Source: Thereva unica (taxonomy: Eukaryota > Arthropoda > Insecta > Diptera > Therevidae). From it: DNA of 64,000 bases. The notes under the pieces were generated by a model. That model made no database searches. It saw only the letters and a program-made list of their open reading frames with translations, and was not told the DNA's origin. Positions 44,345-53,600 of the stretch are shown here, in pieces (position 1 is the stretch's first letter; the number at the start of each line of letters is the position of its first letter). The position numbers and the translations under genes were made by a program. The DNA lies in contig OX465281.1 in assembly GCA_949987705.1 (NCBI GenBank), positions 106,814,266 through 106,878,265 on the forward strand, given 5' to 3'.

Positions 44345-45319
44345 ATGTCGGACAAAGTGAAAACAGTGCCTGCGAAAGCTTCACTAAAAAAACTAGTTCC
44401 CGCGCAAAATCCATCACCGATCTTGACTAGAGGTGCTGTCAGGATTTCTGCAGAAAACTGTCACGGCGATAATTCCGTTGAGGAGCTACTTGCTGCATTG
44501 GAAGCCCGCTTTGCTCAAAAATTTGACGAATTATCTGCATCTTTCCGGCACACCGACGCTAAAATTAATGATTTTTGCGCATCCATGAAGTCACTTACTG
44601 AACGACTTGAGTCCATCGAGCTTCGTCTATCAGCTGGTCTAAAATCCATCGAAGACCAAAACAAAAAACAGCTGGCTGAGGTTGATAACAGGATCAGCAG
44701 TCTCTTTGAAAGGGTCTCGACACTGGAAAACAATACCCAAACAGCACCCGTTTGTGCCGCTGACCTCCAATGCATCACTACTCAGCTGGCTGATAATGTA
44801 CGTCACCTAGACGATATACGGCGGACTCAAAGGCTTAGTGATGTCATTATCCGTGGGATTCCAGCGAAGCTTGATGACTCGCCACCGAAGATCGTCGCAA
44901 ACATTGCAAGACTGATCAATCATCGCCTATCAGATTACACCGAGGCCTTTCGTTTGCGTTCAGGGATGCGTCAGAGGAGTGGGCCAATTATCGTTAAATT
45001 TTCTGGCCAGCGTGAGGCGAAAGCGTTTTTACTCGCGTTTGGGAAAAAACTGAGAACGACTTTTCGTCTCTGCGAACTGGATGGATTTGCTGCTGACTCT
45101 CCTGTTTATATTAACGAGAGCCTCACCTCTGCCAACAATTCAATACTGCGGGAGGCGCTAAATCAGCGTAAACTTGGATTGCTTTCCTCCGTCGGTACCA
45201 GGGATGGCCTTGTCCGGGTTAAAAGAAAGAAGGATGATCCATTCGGCGTCGTGCGAGATGTTTCGCAAATTGTATGTCCGTCTACTGAGACACTGGAACC
45301 TGGCGCAGCAAGTGTTTGA
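44345..45319 (+). CDS. LINE-B ORF1 protein (intact frame)
   Basis: A 324-codon frame, unbroken. Residues about 40-130 are helical/coiled-coil (EELLAALEARFAQKFDELSA, ...ISSLFERVSTLEN), giving a trimer- or dimer-forming segment. About 160-300 resembles the FP/L1-ORF1-like RNA-binding module seen in many insect LINE ORF1 proteins: DVIIRGIPAKLDD, FRLRSGMRQRSGPIIVKF, YINESLTSANNSILREAL. The protein would bind LINE RNA. The ATG at 44345 is in CACCATG context and follows a likely short 5' UTR. A T-rich spacer of about 320 bp separates it from ORF2. An intact ORF1 contrasts with the broken ORF2. Confidence 0.85.
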   Translation: MSDKVKTVPAKASLKKLVPAQNPSPILTRGAVRISAENCHGDNSVEELLAALEARFAQKFDELSASFRHTDAKINDFCASMKSLTERLESIELRLSAGLKSIEDQNKKQLAEVDNRISSLFERVSTLENNTQTAPVCAADLQCITTQLADNVRHLDDIRRTQRLSDVIIRGIPAKLDDSPPKIVANIARLINHRLSDYTEAFRLRSGMRQRSGPIIVKFSGQREAKAFLLAFGKKLRTTFRLCELDGFAADSPVYINESLTSANNSILREALNQRKLGLLSSVGTRDGLVRVKRKKDDPFGVVRDVSQIVCPSTETLEPGAASV

Positions 45320-45636
45320 AAAAAAAAAAATTTTTTTTTTGTGGTTTGCTGTGTATATGTATGTATTTTTTTTTAATTTTTTTTTTCTTCTTCTTTTTAT
45401 CATTTTGGTTTTTTTCTCATTAATTTAATTTGTTCTACATTTTACATATTTTATTTTTTTTTTTAGTCTATTTTATTTTGTATTGTATTTTATTCATTTA
45501 TTTTTTTTCCTCTTTCTCTACTTTGTATTTTCTCACTATGTACTTGCGCTTTAACACAATTATAAAACTTGTTTTTTCCTTAGTCGTCTCTCGCTTCTTG
45601 AAAGTGTTCGCTGTCTCGCGCTTCTGATTTCTTTTA
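45320..45636 (+). other. T-rich spacer between LINE-B ORF1 and ORF2
   Basis: Almost pure T and A/T runs (for example TTTTTTTTAATTTTTTTTTT). Open frames across it encode poly-Phe-like strings and are not genes. Confidence 0.7.
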
Positions 45637-46090
45637 ATGTCAACTAGCCTAAGTCGCGAGGACCGGGTGAGAACGTTGATCAAGATCTTTAGTGCTAACC
45701 AACACGGATTTAACGCTTGCTTATTAAATTCGCGAAGTATTCGTTCGAAAATTGGCGAATTAAATGAAATTTTTATCAATTCTGGTACGCACGCTGTACT
45801 TATCACCGAGAGTTGGCTTAACCCCTCTATTTCTTCCTCTATGGTTGCAATTAATGGTTTTAAATTATTCCGTAATGATCGTCCAGGACGGATTGGTGGT
45901 GGTGTAGCTATCTACGTGCGCGAAAACCTCCAATGCAAAATCGTTGGATTTTCTAAGGGTCCGGGAATCGAATTCATTTGCATTGATATCTCTAATACTG
46001 CCGACAAGCTTCTTCTTGTTTGTGTATATTCTCCCCCCGGCCTTTTTACCCCTGATAATGTAAGAGCTTTGTGACACCCTTGATAGTGCA
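45637..46090 (+). pseudogene. LINE-B endonuclease, N-terminal half
   Basis: Starts MSTSLSREDRVRTL. The endonuclease begins near residue 27 (NACLLNSRSIRSKIGEL), continues with ITESWLNPSI (catalytic Glu) and GGGVAIYVRENL, and reaches VYSPPGLFTPDN. A stop follows at 46072-46074, and the long-TIR element begins at 46091. The missing half resumes at 48001 on the other side. Confidence 0.88.
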
Positions 46091-46492
46091 AGATCCGGTA
46101 TAAGAAATATATACCCTCATCTGTTATTTGATGATGACAATTATTATATGATAGATAATATATACATTGGTAAAACGCACATGGGTTGCCTAGCTAAATC
46201 GCGTGCTGAAGGTGTTAAATAAAACATATTGTGATTAACTTTTTTGGGCCAACTACCCTCATTTGTTAATCATAAAATTCGACCATTAACTGACAGAATA
46301 TGACACAGAGAAGAGGAAAAATAGGGGTTGCCTGATTACTACCGGGCCCAATTGTGGGGTTGCCAGGTATAAACAGGTTAGCAAGCGTAGATAATATACG
46401 CCCATCTGTTATTTAGTCAATTTTTTATGAAATGAAAGTGTGGCAAAACGAAGGTTGCCTAGATTTTAGAGTTCTTCTGTAAGAAGATTTTT
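46091..46492 (+). repeat. Left TIR of the 1910-bp element
   Basis: 402 bp. Contains three copies, in inverted sense, of the CAGATGAGGGTAT-type motif (about 46112, 46254 and 46396), and several GGTTGCC boxes. The first 70 bp are absent from later array units, whose junction lies at 46161. Confidence 0.85.
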
Positions 46493-46548
46493 TTGTTCTT
46501 TGTTTTTGTTCGTTCCATATGTTTTTTTGAAACATGCGATACATGACG

Positions 46549-46592
46549 GACTAGTGACACAAAGGGTGATTCTAGAGCAATTTTAATGTAGT
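46549..46592 (+). other. LINE-like 3' tail motif inside the TIR element
   Basis: ATACATGACGGACTAGTGAC followed by ACAAAGGGTGATTCTAGAGC closely follows the 3' UTR ends of LINE-A copies 1 (5688-5731) and 2 (41477-41520): CATGACGGACTAGTAGTACA then AAGGGTGACTCCTGAGC. Confidence 0.7.
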
Positions 46593-46674
46593 CCCACAAG
46601 AATCGTGTTGAGTCAAACATTTCCGTATTTATAACTAGAGCTCGTGTATTATTTTACTAGCAAGGAAATGAGGT

Positions 46675-47002
46675 ATGCGATACAGCATAGATTTCTTTTA
46701 TAGAGAACCGCAGAGCTCAGAGGTAAGCAACCTGTGTACTATTAACTATTCCATCTATAGCCATGTCAAACAAACAGCAAGTTCTACTCGAAAATTTAGT
46801 GCAGAGAAGAATGAAAGAACTGTCAACGGGAACATACGGTTGATTACTCTACTCACTTTCATCCAATACTATCACGACAGAACACTGCTTTTTGTAATTG
46901 AACTGCATATGGCTTAATCTCTTATTGTGTTTACAGGTGACGTTAGCAGAAAGGACAAGGAATGACAAGGTATTCCCTCCTTACAGGCAAGAAAACTTAT
47001 AA
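46675..47002 (+). CDS. Predicted spliced small ORF, 37 residues
   Basis: Exon 1 46675-46722 (MRYSIDFFYREPQSSE), donor GAG|GTAAGC, a 214-bp intron, acceptor TTTACAG|GTG, exon 2 46937-47002 (VTLAERTRNDKVFPPYRQEN, then L and stop). The splice sites are strong by eye and keep the frame, but no transcript supports them. Without splicing, exon 1 reads through as an 80-codon frame to 46917. I do not recognise the product. It is repeated at +4520, +9040 and +13560. Confidence 0.3.
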
Positions 47003-47195
47003 AAATATAGAAATGGAAAGACGAAGGACCAGACAGAAGCGGGAACTTGAACTTTTGTCCTCTGTGATCCGTAGAGTTTTCGCATTTTTTCCGCTCTTCT
47101 TCGTTTTGTACGCAAAACTTCTACAAGGACGACTAACAGCATCGCTTGATTCCATATTTCTTACGGAAACAATGATAATGCAACTCGAGCCTTAA
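46962..47195 (+). CDS. Small ORF, 77 codons, basic then hydrophobic
   Basis: Open from 46962; a likelier start is the internal ATG at 47013 (MERRRTRQKRELEL), giving 60 residues. An Arg-rich N-terminus is followed by a hydrophobic stretch (VFAFFPLFFVLYAKLL) that could be one membrane segment. No known family. It overlaps the end of the predicted spliced ORF in another frame. Identical copies lie at 51482, 56002 and 60522. Confidence 0.3.
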   Translation: MTRYSLLTGKKTYKNIEMERRRTRQKRELELLSSVIRRVFAFFPLFFVLYAKLLQGRLTASLDSIFLTETMIMQLEP

Positions 47196-47229
47196 TTGAT
47201 TAATTTCACAAAAGCGAAACTTCGTCAAA

Positions 47230-47400
47230 ATGCGTCCTGAGGAATGTGGTTGGTTTTTTGATAACTATTTAAAGTCAACGTGGTTCGTAGGTGATCCAAT
47301 GCCCTTATATTCTAAAAAAAAATTCAAAAAAAATGAGAGCGGTGAAGAAATGGAAATAGATTTTGAGATAGGCACTTCTGACGAGTCAGAGTCGGAATAA
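47230..47400 (+). CDS. Small ORF, 56 residues, acidic C-terminus
   Basis: Starts MRPEECGWFFDNYLKSTWFV, has a central Lys cluster (SKKKFKKNE) and ends in an acidic tail (EMEIDFEIGTSDESESE). It lies 34 nt after the stop of the preceding ORF, and an AATAAA follows at about 47459. No family recognised. In unit 2 one base changes Thr17 to Lys (51799); units 3 and 4 keep Thr. It is the best-shaped small ORF of the core. Confidence 0.35.
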   Translation: MRPEECGWFFDNYLKSTWFVGDPMPLYSKKKFKKNESGEEMEIDFEIGTSDESESE

Positions 47401-47542
47401 GTTTTTATATAGTTTGCATTCCATAATTTTGTTGTTGTTGCTGTTAAATTAATGTGTGAATAAAAAAATCATTATTAATATTTAATCTAATTTGAATCTA
47501 GCATTTGATCAATGCAGGTGCGCTCATACAATCGGAAAAAGA

Positions 47543-48000
47543 GTTCTTTCAGAAGAACTCTAAAATCTAGGCAACCTTCGTTGTGCCACACTTTTGCTGA
47601 GGCAACCTAATACTGTTGGATAGGGAATGAAATAACCTTTCATTTCATAAAAAAATTGATTAAATAACAGATGAGGGTATATTATCTACGCTTGCTACAG
47701 ATGAGGGTATATTATCTACGCTACCTGGCAACCCCACAATTGGGCCCGGTAGAAATCAGGCAACCCCTATTTTTCCTCTTCTTTGTGTCATATTCTCTCA
47801 GTTAATGGTCGCATTTTATGATTAACAAATGAGGGTAGTTCGCCCAAAAAAGGTAATCACAATATCTTTAATTTAACACCTTCGGTATGCGATTTAGCTA
47901 GGCAACCCATGTGCGTTTTACCAATGTACATATCATCTATCATATAATAATTGTCATCATCAAATAACAGATGAGGGTATATATTTCTTATACCGGATCT
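47543..48000 (-). repeat. Right TIR of the 1910-bp element
   Basis: 458 bp, reverse complement of the left TIR with extra sequence. It holds four CAGATGAGGGTAT-type motifs (about 47669, 47697, 47826 and 47968), two of them in a direct repeat that includes TATATTATCTACGCT. Ends at GGATCT. Confidence 0.85.
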
Positions 48001-50589
48001 TAGACTATGATTACTTATCTCGTGTTTACAAAAACATCCTTGTTGGTGGAGATTTTAACGTGAATTTATTAAAGAAGTCCTCCCTGCGAACCTTTTTTGT
48101 GCACACAATGAATTCACTGAGTTTGGAAGCTATCAACGTACTCCCTACATACTTCAATTGCAGGGAACCCTCACTGCTCGACGTGTTTCTTTCCAATGAT
48201 ATTAACTCTATCACCTTTCTAAACCAAATCTCTCCTCCTAGTTACTTGGATCACGATATTTTATTCTTATGCCACAGCTTTTCTGTTGATTTCTCTCAAG
48301 TGAAAACTCTGATTTATCGTGATTTCTCCAATGTTGATCGTGTTGAACTCGTACGCAGATGTTCTTCCCTTGCATGGGGGAATATTTTCAGCATGATTGA
48401 CGTTGATGATAAAGTTGCGGAATTTAATAGGCTACTGCTCTGCTTATTCGATGAGTTCGTTCCTGTGAAGAGCAAAACTCTTACCGCCAAATCTAAACCT
48501 TGGTTTACTACGGAAATAAAATCGCTTATTGCTGAACGGGAATTTCTTTATCGCTGGTCTAAAAAAGTTAAAAGTGCTACTGCCATTCGTTCTTTCAAAC
48601 GTATCCGGAATATTGTCACTTCCAAAATCCAGGAGGCTAAGGCTAAGAACATAGTGGAAGCAGAGAGCAAAGCAGCGATGAAAGCGCAGAGCAAAGCGAC
48701 GAAATCAAGCAAGTGAATTCCTGTTAACAAGCGCATAGTGGAGCATACTGCAGCACTATGCGCGTGTTAACAGGAATTCACTCGTTTGATTTCGCCGCTT
48801 TGCTCTGCGCTATCATCGCTGCTTAGCTCTCTGCTTCACTATGTTCTTAGCCTAAGAGAAGTTATTATGCTCGTAAGCTTGATCCTTCGCTTCCAGCTAA
48901 AACTCTCTGGAATAACTTACGGTCCCTTAGGCGTGCATTCTAAAAATAACTCTGCGGCTCATAATCTTTGCCCAGAAAGCCTCAATCAACATTTTATTGG
49001 AAACCATACGACTGCCGAGGTTAGTACCCTCCCTGACTCATCTCTTGATGACTTTTGCTTCCGCTGTGTTGATTACCTTGAGGTTATCTCTGCACTAAAA
49101 TCAGTTAGGTCACAAACGACTGGTAGTGACAATATATCTCCTAGATTCCTAAATATGCTTATACATTGTCTCTTGCCAGTTCTGACCCACATTTTTAACA
49201 CATGCCTCACAGTTTCTAAGTTTCCATCGTCATGGAAACTTGCTTTAATCACGCCTATTCCTAAATGTCCATCCCCTGCCACCCCCGGGGATTTCCGTCC
49301 CATCAGTATACTTCCTTTTTTGGCTAAGATTCTTGAAAAGCTTATTGCTGCCCAAATACTCGAGTTTTGTGTACGAATTCAACTCATTAACGAATGGCAA
49401 TCTGGCTTTCGCAAACGCCATAGCTGTGAAACTGCCCTCCTAAAAGTGACGTCTGATATTCGAAAGTCACTTGACCAACATCACATTTGCTGCTTATTGT
49501 TGCTCGATTTCTCAAAAGCTTTTGATAGTGTTAATCACGGTTTGCTTCTAAAAAAAACTTGCCTCCCAAGCTAATTTTTCTTTTCCTGCCCTTAAACTGA
49601 TGCATAGTTTCTTAACCAATCGTTCCCAGAAAGTTCTGCTCGGTAACAATTCTTTCTCAATTGCTGCTCTTCACGCTGGTGTGCCTCAAGGCTCCATCCT
49701 TGGTCCGCTTCTATTCGGGATTTTCATTAATGATCTTCCTTCTGTAGTCAAAGATTCCAAGATTCACATGTATGCAGATGATGTTCAAATTTATATATCT
49801 TCCCCAAAAGAACAATTCCTCAGTAGTTTGGAGAAACTTAACGCAGACCTGCAGCGTGTTTCCTTTTGGTCGACATTGAACCATCTACTACTTAATCCTC
49901 AGAAATCAAAATGCATGTTTCTCTCTCACTCCGCCTTTAACTGTCCTAATGTATCTGATATTGCTTTAAATGGAGTTCCCCTCGCCCGCGTTGATAAAGT
50001 GAAAAATCTTGGTGTAATCTTGAATAGTAGTTTAACTTGTTGCGATCACATTAGCTTCATTGTTCAGAAAACCTATGGTCAGCTGTCGAAACTTAGGTTT
50101 CACTGTAGTTTGCTGACTAGATCTCTGCGTATGAGTTTAATGAAAGCGTTACTTCTCCCCCACCTTATGCATGGCCTGTCTATTTTCCCTTCTCTTGACT
50201 CTTCCTGCGCCCGTAAGCTTAACATTGCCTTCAACGACTGCGTACGGTTTGTCCATAAACTTCGTCGTTATGATCATATATCTCCTTACTCTAATTCTAT
50301 CCTTGGTTGTTCTTTCAGTGACTATCGGGAATACAGACTCTTGCGTCTACTCCATGATATCTTGTATCACCGTAAACCGGCTTACCTTAACCAATTCGTA
50401 ATACCCTCACAATCTCTCAGAAATAATAATTTAATTATTCCACAATTTCGCACCTTGATTGGACAACGTTCTTTCTTTGTCTTCGCGGCGTTGCTTTGGA
50501 ATTGTCTTCCAGTTGAGCTCCAGCGCATTGATTCAGCGGGCATTTTTAAGAAGCGTCTTTTCCATCATATCTCTAGCAGGGTTGTTTAA
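48001..50589 (+). pseudogene. LINE-B endonuclease C-terminus and RT, unit 1
   Basis: After the TIR element the endonuclease resumes with ILVGGDFNVNLLKKSS and a degraded SDH region (SYLDHDILFL), then the linker (KPWFTTEIKSLIAEREFLYR). The foldback at 48642-48851 interrupts. RT then shows NISPRFLNMLI, DFRPISILPFLAKILEKLI, QSGFRKRHSCETALL and DFSKAFDSVNHGLLLKK. One extra A near 49557 shifts the frame to the next segment (from about 49560): AGVPQGSILGPLLF, MYADDVQIYISS (catalytic), LGVILNSSLTC and a C-terminal end at 50589. Nearly complete, but at least two frameshifts plus the inserts make it inactive. Confidence 0.9.
48642..48851. mobile_element. 210-bp palindromic foldback element, CTAAG duplication
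   Basis: Starts GCTAAGAACATAGTGGAAGC and ends with its near-complement GCTTCACTATGTTCTTAGC. The arms of about 98 bp pair almost fully around a 13-nt centre, GAGCATACTGCAG (48741-48753). CTAAG flanks both sides (48637-48641, 48852-48856). Removing it and one CTAAG rejoins LINE-B: QEAK then RSYYARKLDPSLP. The codons KAQSKATKSSK come from the foldback and are not LINE protein. Present in all four units. Confidence 0.9.
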
Positions 50590-50680
50590 AGCGCAAATTC
50601 GAGTTTTCTTTTATAAATTTTCTTTCTTTTAAACTATCTATCTGTTATACTTTTTCAATTATGTGTTTTTTATGTAGTTT

Positions 50681-53600
50681 TATACATTGGTAAAACGCAC
50701 ATGGGTTGCCTAGCTAAATCGCGTGCTGAAGGTGTTAAATAAAACATATTGTGATTAACTTTTTTGGGCCAACTACCCTCATTTGTTAATCATAAAATTC
50801 GACCATTAACTGACAGAATATGACACAGAGAAGAGGAAAAATAGGGGTTGCCTGATTACTACCGGGCCCAATTGTGGGGTTGCCAGGTATAAACAGGTTA
50901 GCAAGCGTAGATAATATACGCCCATCTGTTATTTAGTCAATTTTTTATGAAATGAAAGTGTGGCAAAACGAAGGTTGCCTAGATTTTAGAGTTCTTCTGT
51001 AAGAAGATTTTTTTGTTCTTTGTTTTTGTTCGTTCCATATGTTTTTTTGAAACATGCGATACATGACGGACTAGTGACACAAAGGGTGATTCTAGAGCAA
51101 TTTTAATGTAGTCCCACAAGAATCGTGTTGAGTCAAACATTTCCGTATTTATAACTAGAGCTCGTGTATTATTTTACTAGCAAGGAAATGAGGTATGCGA
51201 TACAGCATAGATTTCTTTTATAGAGAACCGCAGAGCTCAGAGGTAAGCAACCTGTGTACTATTAACTATTCCATCTATAGCCATGTCAAACAAACAGCAA
51301 GTTCTACTCGAAAATTTAGTGCAGAGAAGAATGAAAGAACTGTCAACGGGAACATACGGTTGATTACTCTACTCACTTTCATCCAATACTATCACGACAG
51401 AACACTGCTTTTTGTAATTGAACTGCATATGGCTTAATCTCTTATTGTGTTTACAGGTGACGTTAGCAGAAAGGACAAGGAATGACAAGGTATTCCCTCC
51501 TTACAGGCAAGAAAACTTATAAAAATATAGAAATGGAAAGACGAAGGACCAGACAGAAGCGGGAACTTGAACTTTTGTCCTCTGTGATCCGTAGAGTTTT
51601 CGCATTTTTTCCGCTCTTCTTCGTTTTGTACGCAAAACTTCTACAAGGACGACTAACAGCATCGCTTGATTCCATATTTCTTACGGAAACAATGATAATG
51701 CAACTCGAGCCTTAATTGATTAATTTCACAAAAGCGAAACTTCGTCAAAATGCGTCCTGAGGAATGTGGTTGGTTTTTTGATAACTATTTAAAGTCAAAG
51801 TGGTTCGTAGGTGATCCAATGCCCTTATATTCTAAAAAAAAATTCAAAAAAAATGAGAGCGGTGAAGAAATGGAAATAGATTTTGAGATAGGCACTTCTG
51901 ACGAGTCAGAGTCGGAATAAGTTTTTATATAGTTTGCATTCCATAATTTTGTTGTTGTTGCTGTTAAATTAATGTGTGAATAAAAAAATCATTATTAATA
52001 TTTAATCTAATTTGAATCTAGCATTTGATCAATGCAGGTGCGCTCATACAATCGGAAAAAGAGTTCTTTCAGAAGAACTCTAAAATCTAGGCAACCTTCG
52101 TTGTGCCACACTTTTGCTGAGGCAACCTAATACTGTTGGATAGGGAATGAAATAACCTTTCATTTCATAAAAAAATTGATTAAATAACAGATGAGGGTAT
52201 ATTATCTACGCTTGCTACAGATGAGGGTATATTATCTACGCTACCTGGCAACCCCACAATTGGGCCCGGTAGAAATCAGGCAACCCCTATTTTTCCTCTT
52301 CTTTGTGTCATATTCTCTCAGTTAATGGTCGCATTTTATGATTAACAAATGAGGGTAGTTCGCCCAAAAAAGGTAATCACAATATCTTTAATTTAACACC
52401 TTCGGTATGCGATTTAGCTAGGCAACCCATGTGCGTTTTACCAATGTACATATCATCTATCATATAATAATTGTCATCATCAAATAACAGATGAGGGTAT
52501 ATATTTCTTATACCGGATCTTAGACTATGATTACTTATCTCGTGTTTACAAAAACATCCTTGTTGGTGGAGATTTTAACGTGAATTTATTAAAGAAGTCC
52601 TCCCTGCGAACCTTTTTTGTGCACACAATGAATTCACTGAGTTTGGAAGCTATCAACGTACTCCCTACATACTTCAATTGCAGGGAACCCTCACTGCTCG
52701 ACGTGTTTCTTTCCAATGATATTAACTCTATCACCTTTCTAAACCAAATCTCTCCTCCTAGTTACTTGGATCACGATATTTTATTCTTATGCCACAGCTT
52801 TTCTGTTGATTTCTCTCAAGTGAAAACTCTGATTTATCGTGATTTCTCCAATGTTGATCGTGTTGAACTCGTACGCAGATGTTCTTCCCTTGCATGGGGG
52901 AATATTTTCAGCATGATTGACGTTGATGATAAAGTTGCGGAATTTAATAGGCTACTGCTCTGCTTATTCGATGAGTTCGTTCCTGTGAAGTGCAAAACTC
53001 TTACCGCCAAATCTAAACCTTGGTTTACTACGGAAATAAAATCGCTTATTGCTGAACGGGAATTTCTTTATCGCTGGTCTAAAAAAGTTAAAAGTGCTAC
53101 TGCCATTCGTTCTTTCAAACGTATCCGGAATATTGTCACTTCCAAAATCCAGGAGGCTAAGGCTAAGAACATAGTGGAAGCAGAGAGCAAAGCAGCGATG
53201 AAAGCGCAGAGCAAAGCGACGAAATCAAGCAAGTGAATTCCTGTTAACAAGCGCATAGTGGAGCATACTGCAGCACTATGCGCGTGTTAACAGGAATTCA
53301 CTCGTTTGATTTCGCCGCTTTGCTCTGCGCTATCATCGCTGCTTAGCTCTCTGCTTCACTATGTTCTTAGCCTAAGAGAAGTTATTATGCTCGTAAGCTT
53401 GATCCTTCGCTTCCAGCTAAAACTGTCTGGAATAACTTACGGTCCCTTAGGCGTGCATTCTAAAAATAACTCTGCGGCTCATAATCTTTGCCCAGAAAGC
53501 CTCAATCAACATTTTATTGGAAACCATACGACTGCCGAGGTTAGTACCCTCCCTGACTCATCTCTTGATGACTTTTGCTTCCGCTGTGTTGATTACCTTG

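Larger units (their letters stand above)
46091..48000. mobile_element. 1910-bp DNA element with about 400-460-bp TIRs, unclassified
   Basis: The ends AGATCCGGTATAAGAAATAT and its exact complement lie at 46091 and 48000. The inverted similarity extends to about 46492 on the left (402 bp) and from about 47543 on the right (458 bp), with indels. It splits the LINE-B endonuclease; DNA on either side reads as one endonuclease. No target duplication is obvious. The roughly 1.05-kb core has no recognisable transposase. It holds a LINE-like tail (46550-46590) and small ORFs at 46675, 46962 and 47230. Long TIRs with a small core suggest a non-autonomous foldback-type element. The family is unknown. 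Confidence 0.85.
44345..50680 (+). mobile_element. LINE-B, CR1/jockey-superfamily element, interrupted
   Basis: ORF1 (44345-45319), a T-rich spacer, and ORF2 from 45637. ORF2 is split by the long-TIR element (46091-48000) within the endonuclease and by a 210-bp foldback (48642-48851) between endonuclease and reverse transcriptase. The polymerase is open but for single-base shifts, and the frame ends at 50589. The 3' UTR is cut at 50680 by the array junction, so the true 3' end is not seen. This is the parent copy: later units carry only the part from 46161 on. Confidence 0.9.
46161..50680 (+). repeat. Tandem macro-repeat, unit 1 (4520 bp)
   Basis: Begins inside the left TIR (TATACATTGGTAAAACGCAC) and ends in the LINE-B 3' UTR (TTTTTTATGTAGTTT). 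Unit-specific bases are A at 48471 (T in the others) and C at 48905 (G in the others). Only this unit is preceded by the outer TIR and the 5' half of LINE-B. Confidence 0.97.

Noticed and set aside
45320..45627. Phe-rich open frames between LINE-B ORF1 and ORF2
   Set aside because: They are translations of poly-T tracts.
46081..48010. Target duplication of the 1910-bp element
   Set aside because: The flanks GATAGTGC and TAGACTAT share no repeat beyond single bases; none can be claimed.
48660..48716. Lys/Ser-rich C-terminus (KAAMKAQSKATKSSK) of the LINE-B endonuclease frame
   Set aside because: These codons come from the inserted foldback; the LINE frame resumes after it.
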